A stretch of 64,000 nucleotides of DNA from PZPK01 sp965230795 (lineage in GTDB: Bacteria > Pseudomonadota > Gammaproteobacteria > Pseudomonadales > Oleiphilaceae): NCBI GenBank assembly GCA_965230795.1, contig OZ246020.1, forward strand, positions 1,364,001 to 1,428,000, read 5' to 3'. Positions 17,288 to 26,732 of the stretch are shown here, piece after piece. Below the pieces are notes generated by a model, which was given only the letters and a program-made list of their open reading frames with translations, ran no database searches and had not been told where the DNA came from. Each line of letters starts with the position of its first letter. The stretch's first letter is position 1. Both the position numbers and the translations under genes were made by a program.

Positions 17288-19509
17288 TCTACAAACTGGG
17301 CCTGATTCATGGGTCTGGCAAATAAATAACCCTGCAGGCCTTTGACTTTCTTGGTGCGAATGACATCGAGCTGGGTCGTTTCTTCAATCCCTTCTGCAAT
17401 CACATCAAAATGCATGTAATTGGACAGTGATACAACGGTATCGATGATGCCCTGGGTACTGGGTTCCTCATTGATGGTTTCAATAAAACTGCGATCAATC
17501 TTGATCTCGTTAACGGGCAATTGGTTGAGGTAGGACAGGGAGGAATAGCCGGTACCGAAATCATCAATGGAGATTTTGAAACCGAGGTCTCGAAGGGTTT
17601 CCAGCAGCTCAATGGTGCGATCCAGATCCTCGATTAACATACCTTCGGTGATTTCAAGAATGAAGCGCGAGGGCGGCAGGTCGAAATTGTTCAGGGTCTT
17701 CATTAGTGTGTCAGGCAGGTCTTTCTGTTTGAGCTGACTCGGGCAGATATTGATGGCAATGCGAAAGTCATCGCTCAAGCCCCGATTCAATTCCAGGATT
17801 TTCAGGGTCTGGCACGCCTGGGTCAGCACCACCTGCTGCATGCGATGGATCACACCCATGCGTTCGGCAATGGGAATGAAAGTATCAGGCGCTATAAATC
17901 CTCGCTCGGGATGGTGCCAGCGGATCAGGGCTTCGGCAGCGATCAGATGGCCTTCGAGATCCAGTTGCGGCTGGAAGAAGGCATGGAAGGCCATATGGTC
18001 GAGGGCGTCATTGATTTCACTTTCGATACGAATGCGCTGATCCAGCGCTTCCTGCAAGCGGGCATTATGAAAACAGATGGATTCACGCGAATTCTTCTTG
18101 GCTTCATACATGGCGGCATCGGCGTGCTTGAGCACTTCTATGGCGTCGGTCTCGGCCTGGTCTATGACCGCAATGCCAATGCTCGCACCAATTTTGTAGC
18201 GGCCGCCGGAAAGCTCAAAATGCTCGTCCAGGTTCTCCAGAATCCGCTCTGAGATGAGACGTGCTTCTTCTGCAATCTCGGCTTCAGTACTGCGCAGGGC
18301 TTCCAGCAAGACCACAAACTCGTCTCCCCCAATGCGAGCGATGGTGTCCACCTCGCGAATGGATTCCTGCAGGCGATGGGATACGGACATCAGGAGTTCA
18401 TCTCCCACGTAATGGCCCAGCGAGTCATTAATGCGTTTAAAGTCATTGAGATCGATATAAATCAGTGCGCCATATAGTTGTTCCCGCGCGACACGTCCGA
18501 TCACTTTCTGGGTGCGGTTCATCAGCAAGCGGCGATTTGGAAGCTCCGTCAACGAGTCATAGAAAGCCAGTTGTTCGATCTGCTTCTGCGCACGTTTCTG
18601 GTCTGTGATGTCGCGAACCATCCAGAGCACGTGGCGTTTACCCGGATCCGCGGTATTGTAGTGTTTAACCACCACGGTACGGTTTTCGATGATCCGGGGG
18701 CCCTGTTCGGACACCAGACTATGCTCAAAGCGGCTGACACGATTGCTATCCAGGGTCGATCGCACCACCTGCATGATTTTGTCGGCCATAACCGGTGGCC
18801 AGATATCCTTCACCTGTAAACCCAGCATGCGTTCCGCGTTGCGATTCAGTAGTGACTGATCGCCGCCGTAAATATCCACATAGCGACCGTTTTCGTCGAG
18901 CACAATCAGCAATTCCGGCAACAAGGCCAGCAGGGAGTTCAGTTTTTCGTGGGCCTGTTTCAGCTGGCATAGCAGCGTTGCTTCCCGGTTGGCGGCCTGG
19001 TGTTTTTCAATGGCAAGACTGGCGAGATGACAAAAATGTTCGAGCACTTCCCGGTAAAACGCGGTGGGTTTGCGAGTCTCACTGAAATAGATGGCGAAAG
19101 CGCCCAGCATAGCGCCGGATGAACTGACAATGGGACGTGACCAGCATGCCTTTAAATCATGACGCAGTGCTTCTTCCCGATGATCTTTCCAGAGCGGGCT
19201 GCTGGCAATATCGCTGACAATGACTTCTTTGCCTTGCGCCACTGCAGCACCGCAGGAACCTACAGCCGCCCCGATCTCCGTACCGTTTATGGCAACACAA
19301 TAGGCTGGGGGCAGGCTTGGCGCCGCTCCCAGAAAGAGTTTGTTATCTTCAAGCAGGAGTATGGAGCACTGCAGATGACTGTCATTGAGAAAGGCTTCAA
19401 TATCCCGGGCAATGGCCTGAAGGCAGGAACTGAGATCGGTTTCTAGAGCTATTTTCTCAATAATCTGGGTCTGGAAGTCCAGCAGAGATTGGAGTTGGCG
19501 CTGTCTCAT
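17269..19509 (-). CDS. GAF-PAS-GGDEF-EAL cyclic-di-GMP signalling protein
   Basis: About 746 residues from ATG at 19509, for which GAGG is spaced correctly; longer in-frame starts reach 19587. Order of domains: GAF (about 15-165, with AVGSCGAAVAQG), PAS (about 190-305), GGDEF with intact RIGGDEF (GGDEF at 394-398) and EAL with intact AEALIRW (EAL at 526-528) plus DDFGTGYSSLSYL and AEGIE. Both catalytic signatures are present; in such tandem proteins the phosphodiesterase activity often dominates, but this cannot be read from sequence. There are no membrane segments, so it should be cytoplasmic. It faces the binding-protein gene at 19827 divergently. Confidence 0.87.
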   Translation of the reverse strand: MRQRQLQSLLDFQTQIIEKIALETDLSSCLQAIARDIEAFLNDSHLQCSILLLEDNKLFLGAAPSLPPAYCVAINGTEIGAAVGSCGAAVAQGKEVIVSDIASSPLWKDHREEALRHDLKACWSRPIVSSSGAMLGAFAIYFSETRKPTAFYREVLEHFCHLASLAIEKHQAANREATLLCQLKQAHEKLNSLLALLPELLIVLDENGRYVDIYGGDQSLLNRNAERMLGLQVKDIWPPVMADKIMQVVRSTLDSNRVSRFEHSLVSEQGPRIIENRTVVVKHYNTADPGKRHVLWMVRDITDQKRAQKQIEQLAFYDSLTELPNRRLLMNRTQKVIGRVAREQLYGALIYIDLNDFKRINDSLGHYVGDELLMSVSHRLQESIREVDTIARIGGDEFVVLLEALRSTEAEIAEEARLISERILENLDEHFELSGGRYKIGASIGIAVIDQAETDAIEVLKHADAAMYEAKKNSRESICFHNARLQEALDQRIRIESEINDALDHMAFHAFFQPQLDLEGHLIAAEALIRWHHPERGFIAPDTFIPIAERMGVIHRMQQVVLTQACQTLKILELNRGLSDDFRIAINICPSQLKQKDLPDTLMKTLNNFDLPPSRFILEITEGMLIEDLDRTIELLETLRDLGFKISIDDFGTGYSSLSYLNQLPVNEIKIDRSFIETINEEPSTQGIIDTVVSLSNYMHFDVIAEGIEETTQLDVIRTKKVKGLQGYLFARPMNQAQFVDYVAAA

Positions 19510-19826
19510 GATTCTCATACCTCGGAACCACTGCACGGTGAAAATATGCGAGACCTTGCGCCCGCCGACGAACGCAGCCTCGCTCACCTAGTATTGGACA
19601 GCTTCTCGGTGAAGGCAAAGTAAAAGCCGACCATAGATGGAATTAATCTAGCCATCAGATTTTTCTGCAACAGTGGTTATTAAAAGCACCTTCCTTTTCC
19701 TCTGTGCCAGGTTAGAAAAGGTATCCCTGTAGCGCCTTGAATCGAAACAGAATCATGGATAACACAGCGAGAATCTGAAGCCTGGCTTATACTGAAATAG
19801 CGTGTTTGGCTTCGCGAGACTCTGAC

Positions 19827-20585
19827 ATGATTCTCTATAGATGGTTTTTGCTGGTTCTGCTTTGTTGCAGCGGGATTAGCGCCAGTGCACTGGCCGCCGA
19901 TCGGGAATTTCTGATTCTTGGAACACCGGAAGAGCCATTCAAAATGGAAGAGAACGGTCGCATCACAGGTGTGGATGTCGATGTGGTAAGAGCGGTGCTG
20001 GAAGCCCTGGAAGTGCCTTACAGTATTCGTTTGATCAATTCGGGCTCGCGGATCATTTCCGAAATGAAAAGCGGGCGTGCCGACATGGTCCTGAGCTTTT
20101 CACGAGCCCAGGATCGGGAACACTATCTGATCTTTCCGGAGCAGAGCTATAAAGATGTCAGTTGGCATTTTTTTATCCGTTCTGAAAATCGTGAGGCCAT
20201 CCGTTACAGCTCCTTTGAGGATCTGAAGGGACTGCGAATTGGCGTCACTCAGGACTGGGCCTATACCCGTGAGTTCTGGGATGCGGGCCTGGACTATCAT
20301 GTTGTGACCAACAATGAGTTTAATATCCGCAAGCTCTTGAAAAGCAGGATTGACCTGGTGCCTCTGAACACGGTTTCGGCCTTGTACCGGGCCAAGCAGC
20401 AGGGCTATCGCAGTCAAATCACTTATTTGCCCAAGGCCCTGAAATCCAAGCCTTACTTCAACGCCTTTTCCATTGCCTCCGATCATCCCCTCAAAGACGC
20501 CATTATCAGGCAATACGACACGAGTATTTCGGCGATGAAAAAGGATGGCCGCATTCAAGCGATCTACGATCGCTATCTGGATTAG
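19827..20585 (+). CDS. Family-3 periplasmic substrate-binding protein, solitary
   Basis: 252 residues from ATG at 19827 (a TTG at 19806 is in frame). Signal peptide MILYRWFLLVLLCCSGISASALAA is followed by FLILGTPEEPFKMEENGRITGVDVDVVRAVLE, a clear amino-acid-type family-3 N-lobe; the arginine and acidic pocket regions (SFSRAQDREHYLIFPEQSY, FEDLKGLRIGVTQDW) and the C-terminal tail MKKDGRIQAIYDRYLD also fit. No transporter genes adjoin it. The divergent GGDEF-EAL gene shares its upstream region, so it may report a ligand to c-di-GMP control; this is inferred. Confidence 0.82.
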   Translation: MILYRWFLLVLLCCSGISASALAADREFLILGTPEEPFKMEENGRITGVDVDVVRAVLEALEVPYSIRLINSGSRIISEMKSGRADMVLSFSRAQDREHYLIFPEQSYKDVSWHFFIRSENREAIRYSSFEDLKGLRIGVTQDWAYTREFWDAGLDYHVVTNNEFNIRKLLKSRIDLVPLNTVSALYRAKQQGYRSQITYLPKALKSKPYFNAFSIASDHPLKDAIIRQYDTSISAMKKDGRIQAIYDRYLD

Positions 20586-20626
20586 GGGAGTGATAACTCG
20601 TCACAGGTTCCCTAGTCGGATCTATC

Positions 20627-22840
20627 TCAGCCAACTCCTCCCGAATCCGCTGTCAGCGTTTTGAAGTTGCCAGCCAGCCAGTCCTCAATGCCCGAGGTGT
20701 ACCAGGGCGACAGTCGATTATCTGATGGCCCTCCGGCGAGACAAGTACGCAGATTGGGGCTCGCCATATCCGCAATCAGACGAATGGACGGCGCAAAGCT
20801 GGTGGCGCGTCCGGCGCTGGTATAAATCTGTCCCTGGTGGGGTGTGGCACGGCCACCAATCAGCGGGAAAGAATCGGTATCAAAACCCAGAAAGCGGGGC
20901 AGTTTTCCCTGAAACAACTGATTGATAAAACGGAAGCGGTTGATTTCGCCCCAACGTTTGCCCGTGTCACGCTCCCGCATTCGTTCAAAGGCTGAGATGA
21001 AAGCCTGGTCACGATTGATTTCGCTATACCAGGGAGAATGGACATTCAAAAGACAGCGATCAAAGTTCTGGTAAAAATCGATGAAGATGCCGGTTTGGCT
21101 GCTTAAGTGCGTGAGCACCTCTGCACCCAGGCCGTTGACGCCAAACACGCATTCCCGCAAGGCATCGTAAAAACCTTCAAAGAGCACGGCGCCGCGTGAC
21201 TGGGTGTCGTAACATGCATCCCAGGCAAAAAGCTCCTGCGCTTCAGTTGTTCTGGCCAGTTCCGGGTTCGCCGTCAGCAAGGGTTTGAGTACATCCAGAA
21301 AGGCCTCTGCCTGCAGCGAATAGCAGTCCATTTGCAGATCACGACAGCTGTTAAAGTCATGCTGGGTATCCGCCTCCAGCACTTGGGCTATGCGTTGGGC
21401 GCGATAATCACCCATGGGCATGTTGATGACGGGAATGTCGCCTAGATGATTCAGGTCCTGATTGGCGGTGACGATGTATCCTTCTTTGGGATTATAAGAG
21501 TGGGGCAGCTCATCGGGCTTGAGAAAGCCCTGCCAGTCATAGTCCGGGTCCCATCCGGGCGCGGGTGTAAAGCCGTTCCAGTCAGGATGACGCTTGGGTG
21601 CCAGTCCCGACATCTGATAAGCGATATTCCCCTTCGAATCGGCGATCACCCAGTTCCAGGCGCTTTCAATGCGTCCCAGACACTGCATGGCTGTCTTCGC
21701 ATCGCTGGCCAGGCTCAAGTCATAACTGGCATTGAGCGACTGCGCTCCAAACTGGCCGGGAGACCAGCGGGTCGTCAGATAAAAGCCCGCAGTGTTCGGA
21801 TCACCTTCCAGCACGCCATGGGCATTTTCAAAAAACAGCTGTTCGACGTCCGCATGCTGTTTACGTTTGATGATCTCGGTACGCACCGTGAACGAACGCC
21901 AGCTTTTACCCCGACGATACTTGCCGTCACGACAGTCCTCGATCCAGCTGTCGACCGTGTCCATAAAGGTATAGGTGGCGCCCCAGGAAATATCGGGGCT
22001 ACGGCCAACGAGTATGCCGGGCAAGCCTGCCATGCCGAAGCCCATCACCCGGTAATCCGGCGCGCTGAGGCTGGCTTCATACCAGACGTTCGGCAGGCGG
22101 TTCACTTCCAGATGCGGATCGTTCGCCATGATGGCACTGCCGCTGCGGGTCTTGCTGCCATGGATCACCCAGTTGTTGGACGCCATGGCCCGGGGGATGG
22201 CGCTGGCCCAAAGCAACTCCGACGGCACGATACGTTCCTGTAAAGCAAGGGCTTCGATCTGCTCTCGCTCGAGACTGGAGGGCTCGATCGGAAACAGCGC
22301 GGCCAGCTTGTCGGTCTCTATCCCGGCCTGCACCATCTCGATAAAGAGCCGCTCCACTTCAGCCTGTGACTGGGACAGGGTTAGATAACCACTCATACGC
22401 ATAAGTAAAAGCGTATCGTCGATGGTCCAGGGTTCTGCCTCATAGCCCAGCAAACGGATCAGACGCAGTTTTTTGGCCGCCAGTCCAGCGTTGACACCAT
22501 CGCAATAGGCCTGGCACCAGCGTCGTGTTTCCGGCGTCAGTTGCTTGAGTTGTTTTTCCCGCATCGCGGGATCCTGCTGATACCAGTTGGCACGACGGAA
22601 GAAGAGATCGATCGCGAGACTGTCTTCGTTATCTGCGAGGGTTTCACACAGGCGTCCCTGACCCAGGATGCGCATCATCAACAGTTGGGTGCCGCGGTCG
22701 ATGGCGTGGCAATAGCCGAGTCCCCAGTTTGCATCGTTGGGATTCTGCGCCCGAATGTGCGGGACCCCGGAATCATCTCGTTGAATCGACAGCCCATGAG
22801 GGCGGGGACCCTGAATGGAAATACCCTGGCGTTTGAACAT
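20627..22840 (-). CDS. Penicillin acylase-family (Ntn-hydrolase) amidase, apparently cytoplasmic
   Basis: About 737 residues from ATG at 22840 (alternatives 22867 and 22894). It matches the penicillin amidase / acyl-homoserine-lactone acylase family: DDSGVPHIRA near the N-terminus, GYCHAIDRGTQLLMMRILGQGRL, then AMASNNWVIHGSKTRSG, where the Ser before NNW (about 221) would become the N-terminal nucleophile after self-cleavage, and ANDPHLEV. The beta chain continues with WGATYTFMD and TANQD. Known members carry signal peptides and are periplasmic; none of the possible starts here gives one. The substrate could be an N-acyl amide such as a homoserine lactone, but that is only a family-level guess. 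Confidence 0.82.
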   Translation of the reverse strand: MFKRQGISIQGPRPHGLSIQRDDSGVPHIRAQNPNDANWGLGYCHAIDRGTQLLMMRILGQGRLCETLADNEDSLAIDLFFRRANWYQQDPAMREKQLKQLTPETRRWCQAYCDGVNAGLAAKKLRLIRLLGYEAEPWTIDDTLLLMRMSGYLTLSQSQAEVERLFIEMVQAGIETDKLAALFPIEPSSLEREQIEALALQERIVPSELLWASAIPRAMASNNWVIHGSKTRSGSAIMANDPHLEVNRLPNVWYEASLSAPDYRVMGFGMAGLPGILVGRSPDISWGATYTFMDTVDSWIEDCRDGKYRRGKSWRSFTVRTEIIKRKQHADVEQLFFENAHGVLEGDPNTAGFYLTTRWSPGQFGAQSLNASYDLSLASDAKTAMQCLGRIESAWNWVIADSKGNIAYQMSGLAPKRHPDWNGFTPAPGWDPDYDWQGFLKPDELPHSYNPKEGYIVTANQDLNHLGDIPVINMPMGDYRAQRIAQVLEADTQHDFNSCRDLQMDCYSLQAEAFLDVLKPLLTANPELARTTEAQELFAWDACYDTQSRGAVLFEGFYDALRECVFGVNGLGAEVLTHLSSQTGIFIDFYQNFDRCLLNVHSPWYSEINRDQAFISAFERMRERDTGKRWGEINRFRFINQLFQGKLPRFLGFDTDSFPLIGGRATPHQGQIYTSAGRATSFAPSIRLIADMASPNLRTCLAGGPSDNRLSPWYTSGIEDWLAGNFKTLTADSGGVG

Positions 22841-22901
22841 AGTGGTCTCGTGGTGGTGTGTAGGCATTATTTTTGTCAGACAGCCTCGAAGCAATTCGAG
22901 T

Positions 22902-22916
22902 GTGACCCGCGGTCAC
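22902..22916. promoter_or_regulatory. Palindrome between the acylase and cotransporter genes
   Basis: GTGACC-CGC-GGTCAC is a perfect six-base dyad with a three-base spacer, 62 bp before the acylase ATG at 22840 and 127 bp before the cotransporter gene. It looks like an operator half-site pair, but I cannot name the regulator. Confidence 0.3.
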
Positions 22917-23043
22917 TATAGAAAGTTTGCTGAGGGCCGACAAGAGTGAAAAGCATTTATTCGGCTTGATATGGGTCTAGGTCCCGGCAGTACTTTCACG
23001 CTACCATGCGCAGACTTTTCATTCTCACACGTATCTGTTTTCT

Positions 23044-24720
23044 ATGAGCGTTATTCTTGCCCTGGCCTTGGGATTGGGTATTTTTCTCTATGGTATGCAT
23101 CAGCTCGAACTGGGGCTGCAGACCCTGGGAAGTGATCGGGTCAAGCAATGGCTTGGAAGGTCGACGCAAAACCCCCTGAGCAGCGTTCTGAGCGGGACAG
23201 TGATAACCGCGATTCTGCAGAGCAGTTCCATGGTCAGTCTGATCGTACTGGCCTTTGCCAGTGCCGGCATGATTCCACTCTTCAACGCGGTGGGGGTTAT
23301 TCTAGGCGCCAATCTGGGGACTACCTTTACGGGTTGGGTGGTTGCCACCATCGGCTTCAAAATGGATCTGGAAGCCTTTGCCTTGCCGCTGTTTGGTCTG
23401 GCAGCGCTGGTTCAGGTGTTTTCCAATCGACAAAGTGTTCAGCATGCCATTGCCGGTATTTTCCTTGGCCTGGGCTTACTGCTTTTCGGTTTGGTGCAGA
23501 TGAAAGATGCGGTGGCCGATCTGCCGAGTATCCTGAGTCCCGAGCTGCTGGCAGAAATGAGTTTGCCGGTATTCCTGCTGGTGGGCATGGCCATGACTGC
23601 GGTGATTCAATCCAGCTCGGCCATGACCATGATTGCGCTGACGGCCCTGAACAGCGGATTTATCGATTTGAGCGGCGCTGCCGCGCTCGTGGTGGGTGCC
23701 GATATCGGCACGACCAGCACCACAGCCCTGGGCAGCCTGAAAGGTGCTCCGGTAGCCAAGCAGCTGGCACTGGCGCATCTGATCTACAACCTCTTTGTGG
23801 ATGCACTGGCCTTTGTGTTGATGATTCCCGCATTGCCGGCCGTGCTGAGTTTTTTCGGTATTGAGGATCCGCTCTATGGTCTGGTGTTGTTTCACAGTAG
23901 CTTCAACCTGCTGGGTCTGTTCATTTTTGTGCCCTTTCTCAAGCAGTACAGCCACTGGTTATCCGGTTTTTTTCAACGCGCACCCAAGCCCGTTACCCAC
24001 TATCTTCATGCGACTCCAACGGAAGTCATAGAAGCAGCCATGACCGCCTTGCGCAAGGAGCTGGAAGGTTTGATCGCCAAGTCTCTGGCGCTGAATCTGC
24101 GCAACCTTAAGCTGGATTGGGATGCCCTCAAACTCTCACCTGAGCAGCAGCATTGGCTGGAACACCAGTTTGATGCAGAGGCGTCGTTTGAAGAGCGTTA
24201 CGTCGCTCTCAAACAGCTGGAAGGGGCGATGCATGCCTATCTGGCCGAGTTGCAGGCGCGCAAGCTCAATGCCGAGCAAATGCAGCAGTTTTCACTGATT
24301 ATGCATTGCGCACGGGATGCCATCTATTCTGCCAAAACGCTGAAAGACGTGCGCGGTGATCTGGTTCGCTTTCGTCATCAGTCTCACGCGGAACCTCAGC
24401 TTGAATTGTATTTTCCTGAAGTTCTGACACAAATTTACGCCGAGTTTTGCGATATTCTCCTGAACTCCCACAAACCAGGCTATGTGGAGCAGCGGCTCGC
24501 TACCTTGCGTCGGCAAAATGAAAGCCTCCACGAGCAGCTGCACGAAATAATAATGAAAAATATCCAGGAAAAGCGCGTTGAATACCGGGAACTATCCAGC
24601 CTGCTCAACAGCAATCGGGAGTTGTGGCATTCCACCGTAAATATGATCAATGCCATGGAACATCGCCTGAGCTTGCCTGCCATGCCCGGCGTTGTTTTCC
24701 AGGAAACTGAGGAGAACTAA
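23044..24720 (+). CDS. Na/Pi cotransporter family protein with PhoU-like C-terminal domain
   Basis: 558 residues. The first 310 or so form eight to nine hydrophobic segments with the duplicated family motif: TAILQSSSMVSLIV and TAVIQSSSAMTMI, each followed by a glycine-rich GANLGTT or GADIGTT loop. The remaining 240 residues are a soluble helical, PhoU-like domain. Members import phosphate with sodium or, like YjbB, export it. The antiporter gene begins directly after its TAA with no gap, so the two are almost certainly co-translated and may be linked through the sodium gradient. Confidence 0.87.
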   Translation: MSVILALALGLGIFLYGMHQLELGLQTLGSDRVKQWLGRSTQNPLSSVLSGTVITAILQSSSMVSLIVLAFASAGMIPLFNAVGVILGANLGTTFTGWVVATIGFKMDLEAFALPLFGLAALVQVFSNRQSVQHAIAGIFLGLGLLLFGLVQMKDAVADLPSILSPELLAEMSLPVFLLVGMAMTAVIQSSSAMTMIALTALNSGFIDLSGAAALVVGADIGTTSTTALGSLKGAPVAKQLALAHLIYNLFVDALAFVLMIPALPAVLSFFGIEDPLYGLVLFHSSFNLLGLFIFVPFLKQYSHWLSGFFQRAPKPVTHYLHATPTEVIEAAMTALRKELEGLIAKSLALNLRNLKLDWDALKLSPEQQHWLEHQFDAEASFEERYVALKQLEGAMHAYLAELQARKLNAEQMQQFSLIMHCARDAIYSAKTLKDVRGDLVRFRHQSHAEPQLELYFPEVLTQIYAEFCDILLNSHKPGYVEQRLATLRRQNESLHEQLHEIIMKNIQEKRVEYRELSSLLNSNRELWHSTVNMINAMEHRLSLPAMPGVVFQETEEN

Positions 24721-25884
24721 GTGGCAGAGGGCGGCAGCTTTTTTATTTTACTGGGGGGGCTGTTTCTGGTAGCCCTGATTATCAGTCCGCTGGCGCGACT
24801 CTTCAAGATTCCCCGGGTGACCTTGTTGTTGCTCAGCGGTGTGGCTCTCGGCCCCTACGGTGTCGATCTATTGTCTGAAATTCGCGGTCAATGGTTTCCC
24901 TTTATCACCGACATTACCCTGCTGATTATCGGTTACCTGCTCGGCGCGCGATTAACCCGGGACTATCTGGAAAAGTACGCCCGTGGAGTCATGGTAGCCT
25001 CGCTGATCATTACCCTGGTGACTTCCATTGTGGTCACTGCAGTACTCATCCTTTTTGGTGTCGACAGCAAGGTCGCGATCGTTCTCGGCGCGATCGCAGC
25101 GGCAACGGATCCGGCGGCGATGATTGATGTGCTCAGGCAACGAGAGCGGGAAACCGCATTTGGGAAACTGCTCGAAGGCATCGTCGCCATGGATGATGTC
25201 CTTGGGCTGCTGGTCTTCAGTGTCGCCCTGGCGCTGGTAGGACTGGTAACCCGTACCAATGGTCTGACTGAACCGCTGTTGCATATGCTCTACGAAATTG
25301 TTGGCGCTGTCGTGCTCGGAGGTATCGCGGGCTACATTGCCGCCAAGCTGCTCAATGGCAAACGCCCGGAACAACCGGTTATTGTCGAATCCCTGGCCTT
25401 TATCCTGCTGCTCGGCGGCATTGCCCTGCACCTTGGCGTGTCCTTTTTACTGGCGGCCATGATCATGGGAACCGTCGTGGTCAATCTCGCCGACAAAGCA
25501 GCGGAGCATCTCCATGAGATTGAATATATTGAACAACCTTTTCTGGTGCTGTTTTTTATTATGGCCGGTGCGGCATTGAGCTTTGATGGTGGCGACGCCA
25601 TCCTGATGGTGCTGCTGATATTTGTCGGGGCTAGAATTGCGGGGCGCTTTGTCGGAGGCTGGCTGGTGCCCGAGAAATGGACATCAACACAGCAGAAGCG
25701 GGTGCTGGGCATCACGCTGTTACCCCAGGCGGGGGTCGCCATGGGGATGGCACTGGTGGCCAGTCATACCTATCCGGATATTGCTCACGTGGTTATGCCG
25801 GTAACCATCTCTGCCACGGTGATATTTGAGGTATTGGGACCGGTTGTGACCTCGCGTTCACTTGATTATCTGGATCACTCCTGA
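24721..25884 (+). CDS. Cation:proton antiporter (CPA family, NhaP/Kef-type)
   Basis: 387 residues starting at GTG immediately after the stop of the cotransporter gene; the upstream GAGGAGAA serves as ribosome-binding site. About 12 membrane segments are visible. The ion-binding core is present: ATDPAAMIDVLRQRERE and, on the next helix, VAMDDVLGLLVF. The protein probably exchanges Na+ or K+ for H+ in the inner membrane. There is no large cytoplasmic regulatory domain, unlike KefB/KefC. Direction and ion are not predictable. The pairing with a sodium-dependent phosphate carrier is the notable context. Confidence 0.86.
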   Translation: MAEGGSFFILLGGLFLVALIISPLARLFKIPRVTLLLLSGVALGPYGVDLLSEIRGQWFPFITDITLLIIGYLLGARLTRDYLEKYARGVMVASLIITLVTSIVVTAVLILFGVDSKVAIVLGAIAAATDPAAMIDVLRQRERETAFGKLLEGIVAMDDVLGLLVFSVALALVGLVTRTNGLTEPLLHMLYEIVGAVVLGGIAGYIAAKLLNGKRPEQPVIVESLAFILLLGGIALHLGVSFLLAAMIMGTVVVNLADKAAEHLHEIEYIEQPFLVLFFIMAGAALSFDGGDAILMVLLIFVGARIAGRFVGGWLVPEKWTSTQQKRVLGITLLPQAGVAMGMALVASHTYPDIAHVVMPVTISATVIFEVLGPVVTSRSLDYLDHS

Positions 25885-25898
25885 CACTGCAATTCCTT

Positions 25899-26561
25899 TT
25901 AGGGTGTTAGCCTCTCCTGTAACCACAGGGAAATATCTTCCACTTGCTGCGGGCACAGGTGGTGCTCGGCAGGGTAGCGCTGATAGCTTACCTGGTAGCC
26001 GTTTTCCAGCAACCATTCACAGGCTTTTTTGCCTTTCTCTTCCAAAACTACCGGGTCGAAACTGCCGTGTTGAACCAGAATAGGCAGGTGCTTTTGCACC
26101 GCTGCGGCCGGTAGCGAAGTCAGATCGGCAATGTAAGTCGACATGGCCAGCAGGCCCGCCAGCGCATCGGGGTGACTCAATGCTGCCTGATAGGCCACCG
26201 CACCGCCCTGGGAAAAACCGGCAAGCACGATGCGCTCGCTGGGAATGCCTCGAGCCTGCTCGCGCTCGATCAACTCCCGAATGGCGTGAACCGATTCCTG
26301 CAGGTGGGCTTCATTGATTCGCCGATCAACGCTGAGTTCGTAAATATCGTACCAGGCGCGCATGATGTAGCCGCCATTGCAGGTCACCGGGATATCCGGG
26401 GCATGGGGAAAGATAAAGCGAACATTGAATGAATCGGGTAAGTTGAGTTCCGGCAACAGCGCGGCAAAATCATGGCCATCGGCTCCCAAGCCATGAAGCC
26501 AGATCACTGCCGCATCGGCCTTGTCCCCGTAGCATACTTCTATTGTCTCCAGCGAACTCAT
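25899..26561 (-). CDS. Carboxylesterase/phospholipase of the EstB alpha/beta-hydrolase family
   Basis: 220 residues, cytoplasmic. Starts with VIWLHGLGADGHDF (oxyanion region), then the nucleophile elbow GFSQGGAVAY (Ser near 117), the acid in QHGSFDPVV and the catalytic His in PAEHHLCPQQ. These fit the carboxylesterase/acyl-protein-thioesterase group (COG0400), typical length 210-225. It hydrolyses short-chain esters; the natural substrate is unknown. It converges with the antiporter gene 14 bp away. A CCGTTAACGG palindrome at 26598-26607 lies just upstream. Confidence 0.87.
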   Translation of the reverse strand: MSSLETIEVCYGDKADAAVIWLHGLGADGHDFAALLPELNLPDSFNVRFIFPHAPDIPVTCNGGYIMRAWYDIYELSVDRRINEAHLQESVHAIRELIEREQARGIPSERIVLAGFSQGGAVAYQAALSHPDALAGLLAMSTYIADLTSLPAAAVQKHLPILVQHGSFDPVVLEEKGKKACEWLLENGYQVSYQRYPAEHHLCPQQVEDISLWLQERLTP

Positions 26562-26732
26562 TTCCGCTCCTTTCTGCCGTGATGGAACGCAGTGTAACCG
26601 TTAACGGCGCGGGCTCAAGTGTGGTTTTGTATCTGCCTGACAGACACAGGCTACGCGAAGTGCTTCAGACTGGCCTATATTGAGGGAAACAATTGCAACG
26701 TGTTTGTTGCATTGAGCTGTGGGAGAAGGGAT

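Noticed and set aside
20590..20606. GTGA...TCAC between the binding protein and the acylase as a CRP site
   Set aside because: Spacing is seven and the core is incomplete; it lies between convergent genes.
26598..26607. CCGTTAACGG palindrome upstream of the esterase gene
   Set aside because: Short and without a known regulator; not reported as an operator.
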